Assembly: GCA_964526785.1 (NCBI GenBank)
Contig: CAZGMJ010000011.1
Coordinates: 45,719-109,718, forward strand
Source of the DNA: CAZGMJ01 sp964526785
GTDB lineage: Bacteria > Planctomycetota > Phycisphaerae > Sedimentisphaerales > Anaerobacaceae
DNA: 64,000 nucleotides
Direction of reading: 5' to 3'
The notes beneath the pieces were generated by a model. The model was given only the letters and a program-made list of their open reading frames with translations. It did not search any database and was not told the origin of the DNA. Of the stretch, positions 40,489 through 50,242 are shown in pieces. The position numbers and the translations under genes are program-made. The first letter of the stretch is position 1. Each line of letters begins with the position of its first letter.

Positions 40489-41364
40489 TCAGCATGCCGA
40501 GTTGCACATCTCCCGTTCCCATTGAAGCGTTATATGGTCGATTCCAAAACGTTCGTGCAGTTCCTTTTCGGCCTGCGATATGACGGCATCATCTTCCTTG
40601 GGGTCCGGCTTGACCAAATGTGCCGTCAGGGCCGTCTGGGCCGTACTCATGGCCCATATGTGCATATCGTGTACCTGTACCACGCCGGGCAGGGCCGCGA
40701 GGTAATCAAAGACTTCTTTGGAATCGATACCGGCCGGGACCGCGTCCATCGCCAGATCGAACGAATCCCTGAACAGCCGCCATGTCCCGATGAGAATGAT
40801 CAGGACAATCACCAGACTGATGGTCGGGTCCAGCCAGAACCACTTCGTGAAGTATATCGCCGTGCCGGCAAGCACAACCCCCAGCGAGACGCCTGCATCT
40901 GCGGCCATGTGCAAAAACGCGCCTTTGATATTCAGATCGTCTTTTCTGCCTCGCCAGAAGAGCAGGGCGGTAGCGGTGTTGATGACTACTCCGACGGCCG
41001 CAACCAGAATAATCACGCCGCCGGACGCAGCAACGGGATCTGCTAATCTGCGCAGGGCTTCCCAGGCAATGCCTCCCAGCGCAATCAGCAGGATAACCGC
41101 GTTGATCAGGGCGCCCATAATCGATGCTTTGCGCCAGCCATACGTGCGTTTGGGCGTCGGCGCACGTCGGGCAAGTCGCGAAGCCGCCCAGGCTATGAAG
41201 AGCCCGAGAACATCGCTGAGATTGTGCCCCGCGTCGGCCAGCAGGGCCAGAGAGCCTGCCATAATGCCCAGTGCTACCTCTACGACGATGAAGACGGTAT
41301 TGAGAACGATGCCTAACGCAAAGGCCCAGTCGTAGTTGTGATGGTGATGATGCTCGTGAGCCAT
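40489..41364 (-). CDS. Cation diffusion facilitator (CzcD/ZitB-type metal exporter)
   Basis: A 291-residue CDF exporter with six transmembrane helices. The N-terminus MAHEHHHHHNYDW holds a His cluster, the TM2 metal site is ADAGHNLSDVLGLF, and the TM5 site is AFLHMAADAGVSLG. The C-terminal cytoplasmic domain (VVQVHDMHIWAMSTAQTALTAHLV) is complete. It likely exports Zn(II) or a similar divalent metal by proton antiport. ATG 41364 is preferred because of the His-rich start typical of the family; an in-frame TTG at 41412 overlaps the sulfatase stop (TTGA) and would add 16 residues. It sits 44 bp after the sulfatase gene. Confidence 0.93.
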   Translation of the reverse strand: MAHEHHHHHNYDWAFALGIVLNTVFIVVEVALGIMAGSLALLADAGHNLSDVLGLFIAWAASRLARRAPTPKRTYGWRKASIMGALINAVILLIALGGIAWEALRRLADPVAASGGVIILVAAVGVVINTATALLFWRGRKDDLNIKGAFLHMAADAGVSLGVVLAGTAIYFTKWFWLDPTISLVIVLIILIGTWRLFRDSFDLAMDAVPAGIDSKEVFDYLAALPGVVQVHDMHIWAMSTAQTALTAHLVKPDPKEDDAVISQAEKELHERFGIDHITLQWEREMCNSAC

Positions 41365-41408
41365 ATGTCTGTCATATACTCCGTTTGCATGCGCCGGCAG
41401 AATCCACG

Positions 41409-43403
41409 TCAATCAACTTCGAATGTGATTTCCGCAATGGTTCCCCTGAAACAGTTGGGCACGTCGTACGCTCCGACAGGTTGAATCAGATCAGCGCCTA
41501 TCTGCAGGCTGTCGCCCGGACTCTGGGACAGCGGGGCGTTCGATTGTCCGCGGGCTACCGTGCTGTTATCGATGCACAATGCCGCTCGGCCCTGCTTGTC
41601 TACGTTCGCTGTAATGGTGCAGGCCTGCGAAGGCAACGCCTCCGGCCCGATCAATGTGGTTCTGTTCCAGTCATTTGTTATGCTCAAAGCGCCACGTCCC
41701 TGCCGGACATGCAGGCTGTAACCGAATCGGTCCCCGCCATAGGCGAGGATTACTCCGTCTTGACAGCGGGCCTCAACCCGGGCTGAAACAGTGATGGCCC
41801 TCTGGCCAATATCGGGTGCCTGGTTGCGAGGCAACTCCAGATATGCGTCGCCGTTGAAGACGTAGACCGTGCTGTTCCCTCGCTCAGCCACCTGGACATT
41901 CATATTATCAAATGTGCATCGATCCCCGCATAGCTGTATCGTGACAGGCGGCCTGGGCGGCCGGGGCAGGCCGGGCGTCGTCTCGACCCCGACAGAGTGA
42001 GCCCACTGTTGTATCTTCTTCCATAATTCAGCGGCTTTCTCGGGATACTTCTGCAGCAGGTTGGTCGCCTCTTGTCTGTCAATCGCGAGATCGTACAATT
42101 GCGCATCGCTGCCGTCGGAGTTGATCAACAGTTTCCACTTGCCATCTCGGACAGCCAGCGAGGGGCTGACGAAATCGGGATTTCCCGGACGCAGGCGTGC
42201 ATAAGGATCGCCATATTGCCAGAAAATGGGCGTTTTCCGCTGAATCGGCTCGCCCAGCAGGGCCTCGTTCATCGCCTGGCCGTCGTGGCGTACTGACTCG
42301 CCGGTTTCCACTCCAGCAAATCGGCAAAACGTTGGGGCCAGGTCAATGCCGCACATGACCGTACTTTCGTTCACGCGTCCGGCGGGAATGGTGCCTGTCC
42401 AACGCGCGATAAAGGGCATGCGGATGCCGCCTTCGTACAAGCTCCACTTGCGGCCGAAGAACGGACCCGTGAATCCGGGCGGATCGTATCCTTCACGGTA
42501 GTAACTCGGCCAGTCCGTAGGGCCGTTGTCGCTGGTCAATACTATCAACGTCCGCTCGCCAAGCCCCAGCCGATCCACTTCAGCCACGATTCGACCAATC
42601 TGTCGATCCAGTTCATGCAGAACAGCGAAAAACTTCTGTTCATAGGGATTGTCCGTCGCTTCCTTCCATCGCTCGGCAGCTTGTTCCGTCGGTTGGTGTG
42701 GATCGTGCACGTCATTCGGAAACAATTCGATGTAGAAGGGGCGGTCTTCTTGCTGTCGCATAAATTGAATTGCACGGTCTACGTACGTTTCAGTCACTTC
42801 ATGCTTCGGCATGTATGTAATCGTGCCCCGCTCGTATTGCTCGGTAGTGCCGTTCTTCTCCGCGTCGGAGAAAGATACTCGCTCGCCGTGCCCCTCAAAG
42901 GCTACAAGGGACTCGTCGAATCCGTATGCTTCTGGAAGCGGCGAATCGTGGACGTCGCGTCCGCCGCCGATGTGCCACTTGCCGAAATGCGCGGTGGCGT
43001 AGCCCGCTTCCCTGAGGATGCGTGCGGTCATTGGCGCCTTTGGATCGAGCCAGTCCGCCATCTGACGTCTGCGATTGGCCTTGCGCGACGCCAGGTATGA
43101 GTGGATCTTCCAGCGACTCGGATACTGTCCCGTCATAACCGCTACGCGCGACGGCGAACAGATGGGCGAATTGACATAAAACTGCGTCAGCCGCATGCCC
43201 TCGGCGGCCAGCCGATCGATGTTCGCAGTCCGCACCTTCGGGTTGCCGAAACAACTGAGGTCGGCATAACCCATATCATCAATAAAGATAAACAGTATGT
43301 TCGGCCGCCTGGTCTGTCGGCACCAACCTCGCCGGTAAAACCCCAAACCGTATAGTCCGAGCAAACCTGCTGTAGCGCGTCCTAGAAACTCTCTCCGGTT
43401 CAT
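41409..43403 (-). CDS. Exported sulfatase with C-terminal lectin-like domain
   Basis: A 664-residue type I sulfatase. A twin-arginine-type N-terminus (MNRREFLGRATAGLLGLYGLG) is followed by the metal Asp pair (IDDMGYADLSCFG, D42-D43). The formylglycine site is NSPICSPSR, with C82 as the Cys to be oxidised, followed by GKWHIGGG and TSDNGPTDW. After residue about 480 comes a roughly 180-residue beta-rich domain (GDAYLELPRNQAPDIGQRAITVSARVEA) of the LamG/concanavalin-like type, probably for carbohydrate binding. It starts 4 bp after the methyltransferase-PQQ gene. Likely removes sulfate esters from an external polysaccharide; the S1 subfamily is not resolved. Confidence 0.92.
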   Translation of the reverse strand: MNRREFLGRATAGLLGLYGLGFYRRGWCRQTRRPNILFIFIDDMGYADLSCFGNPKVRTANIDRLAAEGMRLTQFYVNSPICSPSRVAVMTGQYPSRWKIHSYLASRKANRRRQMADWLDPKAPMTARILREAGYATAHFGKWHIGGGRDVHDSPLPEAYGFDESLVAFEGHGERVSFSDAEKNGTTEQYERGTITYMPKHEVTETYVDRAIQFMRQQEDRPFYIELFPNDVHDPHQPTEQAAERWKEATDNPYEQKFFAVLHELDRQIGRIVAEVDRLGLGERTLIVLTSDNGPTDWPSYYREGYDPPGFTGPFFGRKWSLYEGGIRMPFIARWTGTIPAGRVNESTVMCGIDLAPTFCRFAGVETGESVRHDGQAMNEALLGEPIQRKTPIFWQYGDPYARLRPGNPDFVSPSLAVRDGKWKLLINSDGSDAQLYDLAIDRQEATNLLQKYPEKAAELWKKIQQWAHSVGVETTPGLPRPPRPPVTIQLCGDRCTFDNMNVQVAERGNSTVYVFNGDAYLELPRNQAPDIGQRAITVSARVEARCQDGVILAYGGDRFGYSLHVRQGRGALSITNDWNRTTLIGPEALPSQACTITANVDKQGRAALCIDNSTVARGQSNAPLSQSPGDSLQIGADLIQPVGAYDVPNCFRGTIAEITFEVD

Positions 43404-43407
43404 GTAC

Positions 43408-46400
43408 TCATTTCCCAGTCTTCATCGCGAAATCTGCCGCCTCGTCTTTGGCGCCGAGACATATGATGCTGCCGTCTCGCATCGAAATAAACAGCCGGCC
43501 TCGGGCGGCAATCATACCGTCGAAAACGGGTGCCTGATCGAGGGACCGCTCGAACAGCAGCTTGCCGGTCTTGGCCGAGACGGCAACGAGTTTGCCGCCG
43601 CGACGACCTTCAAAAGCTGCATAGGGGTCGGCCGAATCCAAAACGTCCGGCTCGCCTGCAACAAAGACAGTCCCGCCCGCCTTGACCATTGCACGAATCC
43701 GGACGCCTATCCATTGTTTCCAGACGGGTGGTTCGGCCCGCGTATAGCCGATCATCTTGTCCAGTCCGAACGCCTCGCTTTCCAGGGCGCGCATCTGATT
43801 GCCGCGAGCCCGCGAGTAGTCTGATTGCGGCAGCCATTTGACCGGTTCACGCGCCCCGGTTTCGCCGACGATTTGCGGCTCGTTCTCATTGCGGTCGGCA
43901 AATAGCAGATAACCCTCTCTGGCCGGGAAGAACATGGGGCTATGCACGTTGCGTCGGTAGAACACGCGCACGGCGTACGTCTTCTCCTCGTCCACGACCA
44001 GCAACTGCCCGCTCTTGGAGGCCTGATTGGCCAACTGGAAACCCGGCCATCGCCTGGAATACATCCAGAACGTGCGATTGTACCACGAGTCGTCAAGAAG
44101 CCCCGCCGTCGAGAAGACGTGCAGGCCTACATCCTGAGCGCCTTTGCTGGAGAGGACCTCGACCGGCACTTGCCGCAGGTTCATCGTCAGTTTCTTCTGG
44201 CGCATGTAGATGTGGCCGCCTTCGCTGACGAGCACATCCGAGTTCGCTCCCGGGACAAAGAAAGCCATATCCCGCTTGCCATCTACGAACAGTTCCGGCT
44301 TGTCCATCACGTTCCTGTGAAGGATTTTTCCTGTGGCCGGATCGAGTGCATAGATATGTATGCCGCCGTCAAGGTAGGTAGAACGTCCCGCCGTGAGATA
44401 GGCAACCCCGTCGACTACGAGAACGCTGCCGTGCACGGGCCATGCGGATTCGATCTGATCGAAATATGCAATGCGCTTGTCGGCCGGCGCAGCCATGAAA
44501 CGCCACACCAGCCGGCCGTCGGAGGCCCGCAGGCAATACGCGCGTCCATCCTTGCAACCGAATAGAACCATGCCTCGATAAATCGTGGGGGGCGAGTCGA
44601 TTCGCCCGCCGGCGGTGAATTCCCAGCGAGTTCGTCCCGTTCCTGCGTCGATGGCATAAACCGCATGGGTATCCGAGACGGCGACATATAGCGAGTCGTT
44701 GACGACCACCGGCGCGGTCAACTTGCCGCCGGGCGATGCGCTCCAGGCAACGTCGATTTCAGATGGTATAACAGCCTTCGTTGCCCCGCTCCTGGCCGGA
44801 TCGTGCCTGAAGGTCGGCCAGTCGGCATCCGATACAACCTCAGAGTTCGCGACCTGCCCGTAGGCCGGCCCCTTCTCCAGGCGACCGGTGTCTGCAATGG
44901 TCTCTAAGCGAGCACCCGCTGCGGTCATGGCCGCGTACCCGAGGAATTTCCCGCCCGGCTGGCAGAAACACTGATCCGGCGGCACATACAGCATACCGTT
45001 ACAGGGCATCATACCATACTTGCACGCCCCACGGACCCAGTTGTTCTGATCGTGATTGTCCTTCTGAAAATCGAGAAACTCAGCGCCCTCGTACGAACTT
45101 ATCAAATAGCGAACGGTCGCCTTGTTGCGATAGCAGCGATGATGGTGCTCCGGGCTGCGCAGGTCCTGGACGAGAATGCGTCTCTTCTGTTCGCCCGTAT
45201 GCAGATCCCATCCGATCGCAAGGGCATTCTCGCTCTTTCGCACCGGCTTGCCGTCATCGTCAACGCAGACGATGCCGCGATACACCAGACCGTCCACAAC
45301 GAATAAGTCGTATGATTCGGCGCCGCCGATTGGCGGGACTTTCTTGCTCCAAAGCTCCTGGCCGGTTGCTGCATCATACGCGGCGACGGACCTGCCTCCC
45401 TGTATGACGATCACATCGTCAACTGTCACGAGCGTTTTCAGATTCGCATTTTCCGGCTCTATGCGCCACTGTTCGCCGCCGTCCTCCAGGTTCCGGGCGA
45501 CCAGTTCCCTGCCCGCGCTGTAGGTGATGCGTTCATTGTCCACTGCCAGCGACAGAGAACGTATCGTGTTGACCTTTTTCCGCCAAAGGATACGGCCCTT
45601 CCGGGCATCTGCCGCCGCGAGCGTCCCCTGTGCATCGGCTGTACTATAAACGACGAGCATCTCATCATCGCACAGTATCTCTCGTGCGTTCTCTGTACCC
45701 GGCACCGTTGCAATGACATCTCCCGTAGCCGCATTCAGGATCGACACCGGCGCCTCGTAGTCAAGCGTTGCATAGAGCAAGTCGCCATTAGCCACGATTC
45801 GGCGCTGGTTCTCCTCGGGTACATCCACTCTCGCGGCCCGCAACGTTGTCCAGTCCTTCCCCTCGTAGCGGCCGCGATTCCACTGTCGCCAGCCCCAGCG
45901 AGCCAGTGGGCGCTTCCATAGAAGCTTTCCATTAAAGGCATCGCGGCAGACCAGCGACCAGCGATCCGGAAGACGTTCATCCGTAATCCCAACCAACCCT
46001 TCGTCGAAGATGTAGAATAATCGGCCGTTGTCGGAGACGGGAGCCTGGATGCCCGACGGTGTTTCGTGGCTGCGCAGCCAGAGCGGCGGGGCGACCCACT
46101 GCAGATGCCGGGGCGGGCCGACTGCCGTGTCGTCGGCGACCGCATTGTTGCTCGCATCGTGCAGAAAATGTGTCCACGTGTCGATGTTCTTCGGCCAGGG
46201 CTTGACCAGTTTCCGCCATTGTCCGTCTTCACGGATGCACGCCGCACCGCCCGGCGCCAGCACCCGTGTTAACTCCTCAATGGGCACTCCGCCTTGTCTC
46301 GTCACGACGACGAGATTGATTAGTCTGTCTGCGTAGGGAAGGTGTGATCCGCGAAGCAGTTCGGCCGAAACCGGGCCGTACAGGCCCGCCTGGCGTATGT

Positions 46401-46656
46401 GGCTGCGCACGCTTTGCAGGCTGTCGATGTCGTGTGCCAGAGCGTGCACTGTGAAGCGCTCATTCCGGCGCAATGCGGCGGTCAGGTGCCCGTCTTCGCA
46501 CCCGAGATGAACGACCATGCCGCCCTTGACATCGGCAAGACGCAGGATTTCTTTGGCCCGCTCTGCTGCGTTGTCTTCCGCACCGGCCGTCGTGCCGATC
46601 AGACAGAATGCCAGCACCAGGCAGAACTGCCTCTGGTTCTCGAAATGCCTCTTCAT
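43408..46656 (-). CDS. Exported fusion of a methyltransferase-like domain and a PQQ propeller
   Basis: A 1082-residue protein with a signal peptide (FCLVLAFCLIGTTAGA, cleavage before ED). Residues about 25-135 form a class I SAM-type Rossmann domain (GGMVVHLGCEDGHLTAALRRNE for motif I, then LPYADRLINLVVV and VLAPGGAACIRED). The rest is a long double propeller with PQQ/BamB-type repeats (CRDAFNGKLLWKRPL, AADARKGRILWRKK, AYDAATGQELWSKK, YALDPATGKILHRN). ATG 46656 is the start; the open frame upstream overlaps another gene and is noise. First gene of a five-gene minus-strand run. Neither SAM binding nor a PQQ cofactor is proven, and the domain may be a repurposed fold. Confidence 0.85.
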   Translation of the reverse strand: MKRHFENQRQFCLVLAFCLIGTTAGAEDNAAERAKEILRLADVKGGMVVHLGCEDGHLTAALRRNERFTVHALAHDIDSLQSVRSHIRQAGLYGPVSAELLRGSHLPYADRLINLVVVTRQGGVPIEELTRVLAPGGAACIREDGQWRKLVKPWPKNIDTWTHFLHDASNNAVADDTAVGPPRHLQWVAPPLWLRSHETPSGIQAPVSDNGRLFYIFDEGLVGITDERLPDRWSLVCRDAFNGKLLWKRPLARWGWRQWNRGRYEGKDWTTLRAARVDVPEENQRRIVANGDLLYATLDYEAPVSILNAATGDVIATVPGTENAREILCDDEMLVVYSTADAQGTLAAADARKGRILWRKKVNTIRSLSLAVDNERITYSAGRELVARNLEDGGEQWRIEPENANLKTLVTVDDVIVIQGGRSVAAYDAATGQELWSKKVPPIGGAESYDLFVVDGLVYRGIVCVDDDGKPVRKSENALAIGWDLHTGEQKRRILVQDLRSPEHHHRCYRNKATVRYLISSYEGAEFLDFQKDNHDQNNWVRGACKYGMMPCNGMLYVPPDQCFCQPGGKFLGYAAMTAAGARLETIADTGRLEKGPAYGQVANSEVVSDADWPTFRHDPARSGATKAVIPSEIDVAWSASPGGKLTAPVVVNDSLYVAVSDTHAVYAIDAGTGRTRWEFTAGGRIDSPPTIYRGMVLFGCKDGRAYCLRASDGRLVWRFMAAPADKRIAYFDQIESAWPVHGSVLVVDGVAYLTAGRSTYLDGGIHIYALDPATGKILHRNVMDKPELFVDGKRDMAFFVPGANSDVLVSEGGHIYMRQKKLTMNLRQVPVEVLSSKGAQDVGLHVFSTAGLLDDSWYNRTFWMYSRRWPGFQLANQASKSGQLLVVDEEKTYAVRVFYRRNVHSPMFFPAREGYLLFADRNENEPQIVGETGAREPVKWLPQSDYSRARGNQMRALESEAFGLDKMIGYTRAEPPVWKQWIGVRIRAMVKAGGTVFVAGEPDVLDSADPYAAFEGRRGGKLVAVSAKTGKLLFERSLDQAPVFDGMIAARGRLFISMRDGSIICLGAKDEAADFAMKTGK

Positions 46657-46827
46657 TGTACGATTCCCCGAAAGCTGTGAACATGTTGTTTGCGCTGTCA
46701 AATATACGATACCACTATTTCCGCCAACCTCAAGACCTTTGAATAGGGGTTGACATGACGCCCACTGGCTGTTTTGCTGATTGTTCGACATCACGTACAC
46801 GAACCGATCGCTTTGTGAGGTGCTGCA

Positions 46828-48369
46828 ATGCATATGATGAATCGCAGAGAGTTTCTGCGGGCCGGTTCGGCGGTCGTTGGCGCGCCGGCGATGGCCCGCC
46901 TGGCTCAGGCTGCCCCGACCAGACGCCCCAATATCATCTTTCTGCTGGCCGACCAGTTGCGCTATCAGTCCTGCGGCTATGCGGGCGACAGTCTTGCCCG
47001 AACTCCCAACATAGATGCTATGGCCCGCGACGGAATGAACTTTCGACAAATGGTCTCGCATATGCCCGTATGCTCGGCCTATCGCGCATCGCTCTTCACC
47101 GGCAAGTACACCACGAGCACGGGCATGGTGATTAACGAGCTTCGTATGAATCCGGATCACACATGTCTGGGCCATGTGCTCGCCGATGGCGGCTATGAAA
47201 CGGGCTATATAGGCAAGTGGCATTTGTACGCGGATCAACTGGGGCACCACTACGAGCCCCGGAATTCGTTCGTACCGAGAGGACCGCACCGTCTGGGCTT
47301 TGACGGGCTCTGGGCCGCGTATAATTTTCACCACAACTATTATGGCAGCTACTACCACACGGAATCTCCGGAGAAGATATTCTACGGAGAAGATGTCTTC
47401 GAGCCCGATGCCCAGACGGACATGGCCCTCGACTTCATCGAAGGCAGGGCCGAAAGTGAAAAGCCGTTCTTTCTGATGGTGTCGTACGGTACGCCGCATG
47501 ACCCATGGGTACAAAGCAATGTCCCCAAGAAGTACTACGATATGTTCAGGGACGTGAAGTTCGAAGTTCCACCCAACTATTCCAGCGAAATGGACCCGTA
47601 CGGCGACGGCTGGTCGAACATCGAAAAGAGTCCGGAGCGCCTGGACGAATGGATGCGAAACTACTATGCCATGACGGCAAATCTGGACTGGAATGTCGGG
47701 CGAATTCTCGACGCGGTCGACAATTCAGGACTGGGACAGGACACCATCGTTGTATTCACCTCGGACCACGGCGAGATGTTCGGCGGCCACGGTCGGATGA
47801 AGAAGAATATCTTCTATGAGGAAGCGGCGCGAGTGCCGTTTCTGATGCGATGGAAGGGCGCCATACCAGCCGGCTCGGTTTCGGATGCATGTATCAATAC
47901 CCCCGATATCATGCCCACGCTGTTGGGACTGGCCGGCCTGAAAAGACAAATACCGCGCAAAGTCGAAGGCATGGATCTGAGCCACCTCGCCAGGGGAGAA
48001 GATGGACCGCAACCGGACGCGGCTCTGCTGATGAATACGGGAGCGTGTGCCGTCTGGCGGAACGGACATGAGTGGCGAGCCGTTCGCGACGGTCGCTACA
48101 CGTATGCGGTCTTTCGCGGCGGCGGACCCGGGAATCTGCCTCGAAAAGAACTGTTATTTGACAACGTCGCAGACCCGTATCAAATGCGCAATCTGATCGC
48201 GGAACCCTCGCACAGTAAGCGGGCGGACAACTACCGCAAAATGCTGCGCAGAAAGATGCATGAGCTCAACGATACGTTCCCCGCATCGACCTGGTATCGG
48301 GGACGCTGGACCGACGGTAAACGTCGTATTGTCGCCAGTGCGCGTGGTCCGTTCAGCAAATCGGTCTGA
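46828..48369 (+). CDS. Exported sulfatase with CxAxR formylglycine site
   Basis: A 513-residue type I sulfatase with a twin-arginine signal (MNRREFLRAGSAVVGAPAMARLAQA). The metal site is LLADQLRYQSCGY (D42, Q43 instead of the DD pair). The modification motif is MPVCSAYRASLF with C82, the CxAxR variant of the usual CxPxR. VLADGGYETGYIGKWH and VFTSDHGEMFGGHGRM give the remaining active-site residues. ATG 46828 has GAGGTG at 46816-46821; ATGs at 46834 and 46837 are also in frame. It is divergent from the methyltransferase-PQQ gene across 171 bp, so the two units may share regulation. Substrate unknown. Confidence 0.93.
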   Translation: MHMMNRREFLRAGSAVVGAPAMARLAQAAPTRRPNIIFLLADQLRYQSCGYAGDSLARTPNIDAMARDGMNFRQMVSHMPVCSAYRASLFTGKYTTSTGMVINELRMNPDHTCLGHVLADGGYETGYIGKWHLYADQLGHHYEPRNSFVPRGPHRLGFDGLWAAYNFHHNYYGSYYHTESPEKIFYGEDVFEPDAQTDMALDFIEGRAESEKPFFLMVSYGTPHDPWVQSNVPKKYYDMFRDVKFEVPPNYSSEMDPYGDGWSNIEKSPERLDEWMRNYYAMTANLDWNVGRILDAVDNSGLGQDTIVVFTSDHGEMFGGHGRMKKNIFYEEAARVPFLMRWKGAIPAGSVSDACINTPDIMPTLLGLAGLKRQIPRKVEGMDLSHLARGEDGPQPDAALLMNTGACAVWRNGHEWRAVRDGRYTYAVFRGGGPGNLPRKELLFDNVADPYQMRNLIAEPSHSKRADNYRKMLRRKMHELNDTFPASTWYRGRWTDGKRRIVASARGPFSKSV

Positions 48370-48422
48370 CCGATTACCGGCGTAAGCGATCCTGCACAAG
48401 AGCAATTGCTGTGTGCTAAGAC

Positions 48423-48439
48423 GAGTCGGCTTTCGACTC
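48423..48439. terminator. Hairpin between convergent sulfatase genes
   Basis: GAGTCG-GCTTT-CGACTC, a perfect 6-bp stem with a 5-nt loop, located between two converging stops. No T-run on either strand, so terminator function is tentative. Confidence 0.35.
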
Positions 48440-48451
48440 TGCTTCCCCGCC

Positions 48452-50089
48452 TCAGATCGGGTATGCGGGCTTCCATGGCCAGGGCAGAACGTTTCGCTCC
48501 AGTGCCCAGTGCTGCCATGTCTCGGCCATATCTTTTACCTTCGCCGGGTATTCTGCCGCCAGATTGTTGCACTCGGTGCGGTCCGCGTCCAGGTCATAGA
48601 GCTCCCATTGTCCAGCGGGGCCGCCCGCGACGAGCTTCCACTTGCCTTGGCGTATCGCTCGGTTGCCCTCGTGCTCCCAGAACAGCGGCTTGGCCCGCTC
48701 AATCTGGGCGCCCCGAAGTGCGGGCACAAGGCTGGCGCCTTCCATTTGGTGGACGCCGTGGCCCTGGTGTCGGTTAGGATAGGTTGCACCCACGACGTCA
48801 ACACAGGTCGCCATGATATCAATCACATGCCCCCTTTGATGCGTCAATCCCCCCGGTTCCTTGATCGCGCCCGGCCAGTGCACGATCAAAGGCGTTGCGA
48901 TGCCCCCCTCATGTGTCCATCTCTTGTATTTGCGAAACGGTGTATTGGACGCGGTTGCCCACGCCAGCCCCTGGCTGCTCGAACGCCCCGATTGCTTGCG
49001 CCACCGTTCGAAGTTGTCCACGCGATTCTGTTGGAATCTGTAGCCGAACATCTGACTCTCCGGCTCGGCGCTGCAGCCGTTGTCCGAAAGAAACAACACG
49101 AGCGTATGATCGAAGATACCCTGCGACTTGAGCTTCTCGATTATTCGCCCGATGTTCTGATCCATGCGATCTATCTGCGCCGCATAAATGGCGCGACGGA
49201 AATCCAGGTTGTCCCGGTCGTCGTCGCTCAGAGCATCCCAGTCAGGCAAATCGACTTCGGCCAATCTCCATTCCTTCCTCAGAATGCCCATTTCCTTCAT
49301 GCGTGCGAATCGCCTGCGACGAATTTCCGACCAGCCGTCGCGGTATTTGCCGCGATAGCGGGAAATATCCTCATCATGTGCTTCGAGCGGCCAATGGGGC
49401 GAATTATAGGCGACGTAAAGAAGAAACGGCGTGTCTGTTCGTGCCGCCTGGTCGAGCATTTCCAGTGCCTGGTCCGTGAATACGTCCGTCGTGTACCACT
49501 CGCGATTGGGATGCAGTTCGTTGGGTGGATCGCTTGTCGGCGCAATCACAAGCTTGCCGTTCTCGTACACGCCGCAGCCGTCGAGCACCTTGAAGTAACT
49601 GTCGACGTGTTTATGGATTCCGTAGAATCGCTCGAAACCGCGAGCGGAAGGGAATACCCCCGGTTCGTGCCCGACGTGCCACTTGCCCGCCATCATCGTA
49701 TGATATCCGGCGCCCTTCATCACTTCGCCAAGCGTCACGCAGCGCTTGTTGAGTTGTGTCCGGTAGCCCGGGCCCTTGTCTCGATAGACCATGTGTCCTA
49801 TGCCGGTCTGATGGGGATACAGACCGGTCAGCAGGCTTGCTCGAGTGGGACAGCATCGTGCTGCATTGTAGAACTGCGTGAACCGCAGTCCGCCGGCCGC
49901 CAGTGCGTCGAGATGGGGCGTTCGGATTTCTCCGCCATAGCAGCCGATGTCGCTGTAGCCCATGTCATCGGCCATGATAAGCAGAATGTTCGGCCGTCTC
50001 CTTCGCCCGCCTCGCATTTGTTGATTGCAGCCGAACAGCAGCCCGGCAGCCAAAAGACCGCTGTGTCTGAGGAATTCTCTCCGCTGCAT
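48452..50089 (-). CDS. Sulfatase lipoprotein with CxPTR formylglycine site
   Basis: A 545-residue type I sulfatase. The N-terminus combines a twin-arginine-like start (MQRREFLRHSG) with a lipobox (LLFGC, Cys 21), so it is probably a surface-anchored lipoprotein. Metal Asp pair: IMADDMGYSDIGCYG. Modification site NAARCCPTR, with C79 to be oxidised. MAGKWHVGHEPGVFPSARGFERFYG and LFLSDNGCSAEPESQMFG are the arylsulfatase-A-type (S1 family 4 style) signatures. Convergent with the preceding sulfatase; 153 bp separates its start from the trehalose gene. Likely acts on sulfated glycans at the cell surface. Confidence 0.93.
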   Translation of the reverse strand: MQRREFLRHSGLLAAGLLFGCNQQMRGGRRRRPNILLIMADDMGYSDIGCYGGEIRTPHLDALAAGGLRFTQFYNAARCCPTRASLLTGLYPHQTGIGHMVYRDKGPGYRTQLNKRCVTLGEVMKGAGYHTMMAGKWHVGHEPGVFPSARGFERFYGIHKHVDSYFKVLDGCGVYENGKLVIAPTSDPPNELHPNREWYTTDVFTDQALEMLDQAARTDTPFLLYVAYNSPHWPLEAHDEDISRYRGKYRDGWSEIRRRRFARMKEMGILRKEWRLAEVDLPDWDALSDDDRDNLDFRRAIYAAQIDRMDQNIGRIIEKLKSQGIFDHTLVLFLSDNGCSAEPESQMFGYRFQQNRVDNFERWRKQSGRSSSQGLAWATASNTPFRKYKRWTHEGGIATPLIVHWPGAIKEPGGLTHQRGHVIDIMATCVDVVGATYPNRHQGHGVHQMEGASLVPALRGAQIERAKPLFWEHEGNRAIRQGKWKLVAGGPAGQWELYDLDADRTECNNLAAEYPAKVKDMAETWQHWALERNVLPWPWKPAYPI

Positions 50090-50242
50090 CCAATAGCTCC
50101 AACGTGATGAAACTGAGGTCTGCTAAATACGTCGCGATCTTGCCTGTCGAAATCGGCATGCCCCTTGTTGGCAACCTTATTCATTCGTTCCAACAGCCTC
50201 TGGCCTATCTGCCGGCCGTATCGCCAACACGCGACGCACCGG

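Noticed and set aside
46657..47514. N-terminal extension of the methyltransferase-PQQ frame
   Set aside because: It overlaps the divergent sulfatase gene; the signal peptide at 46656 marks the true start.
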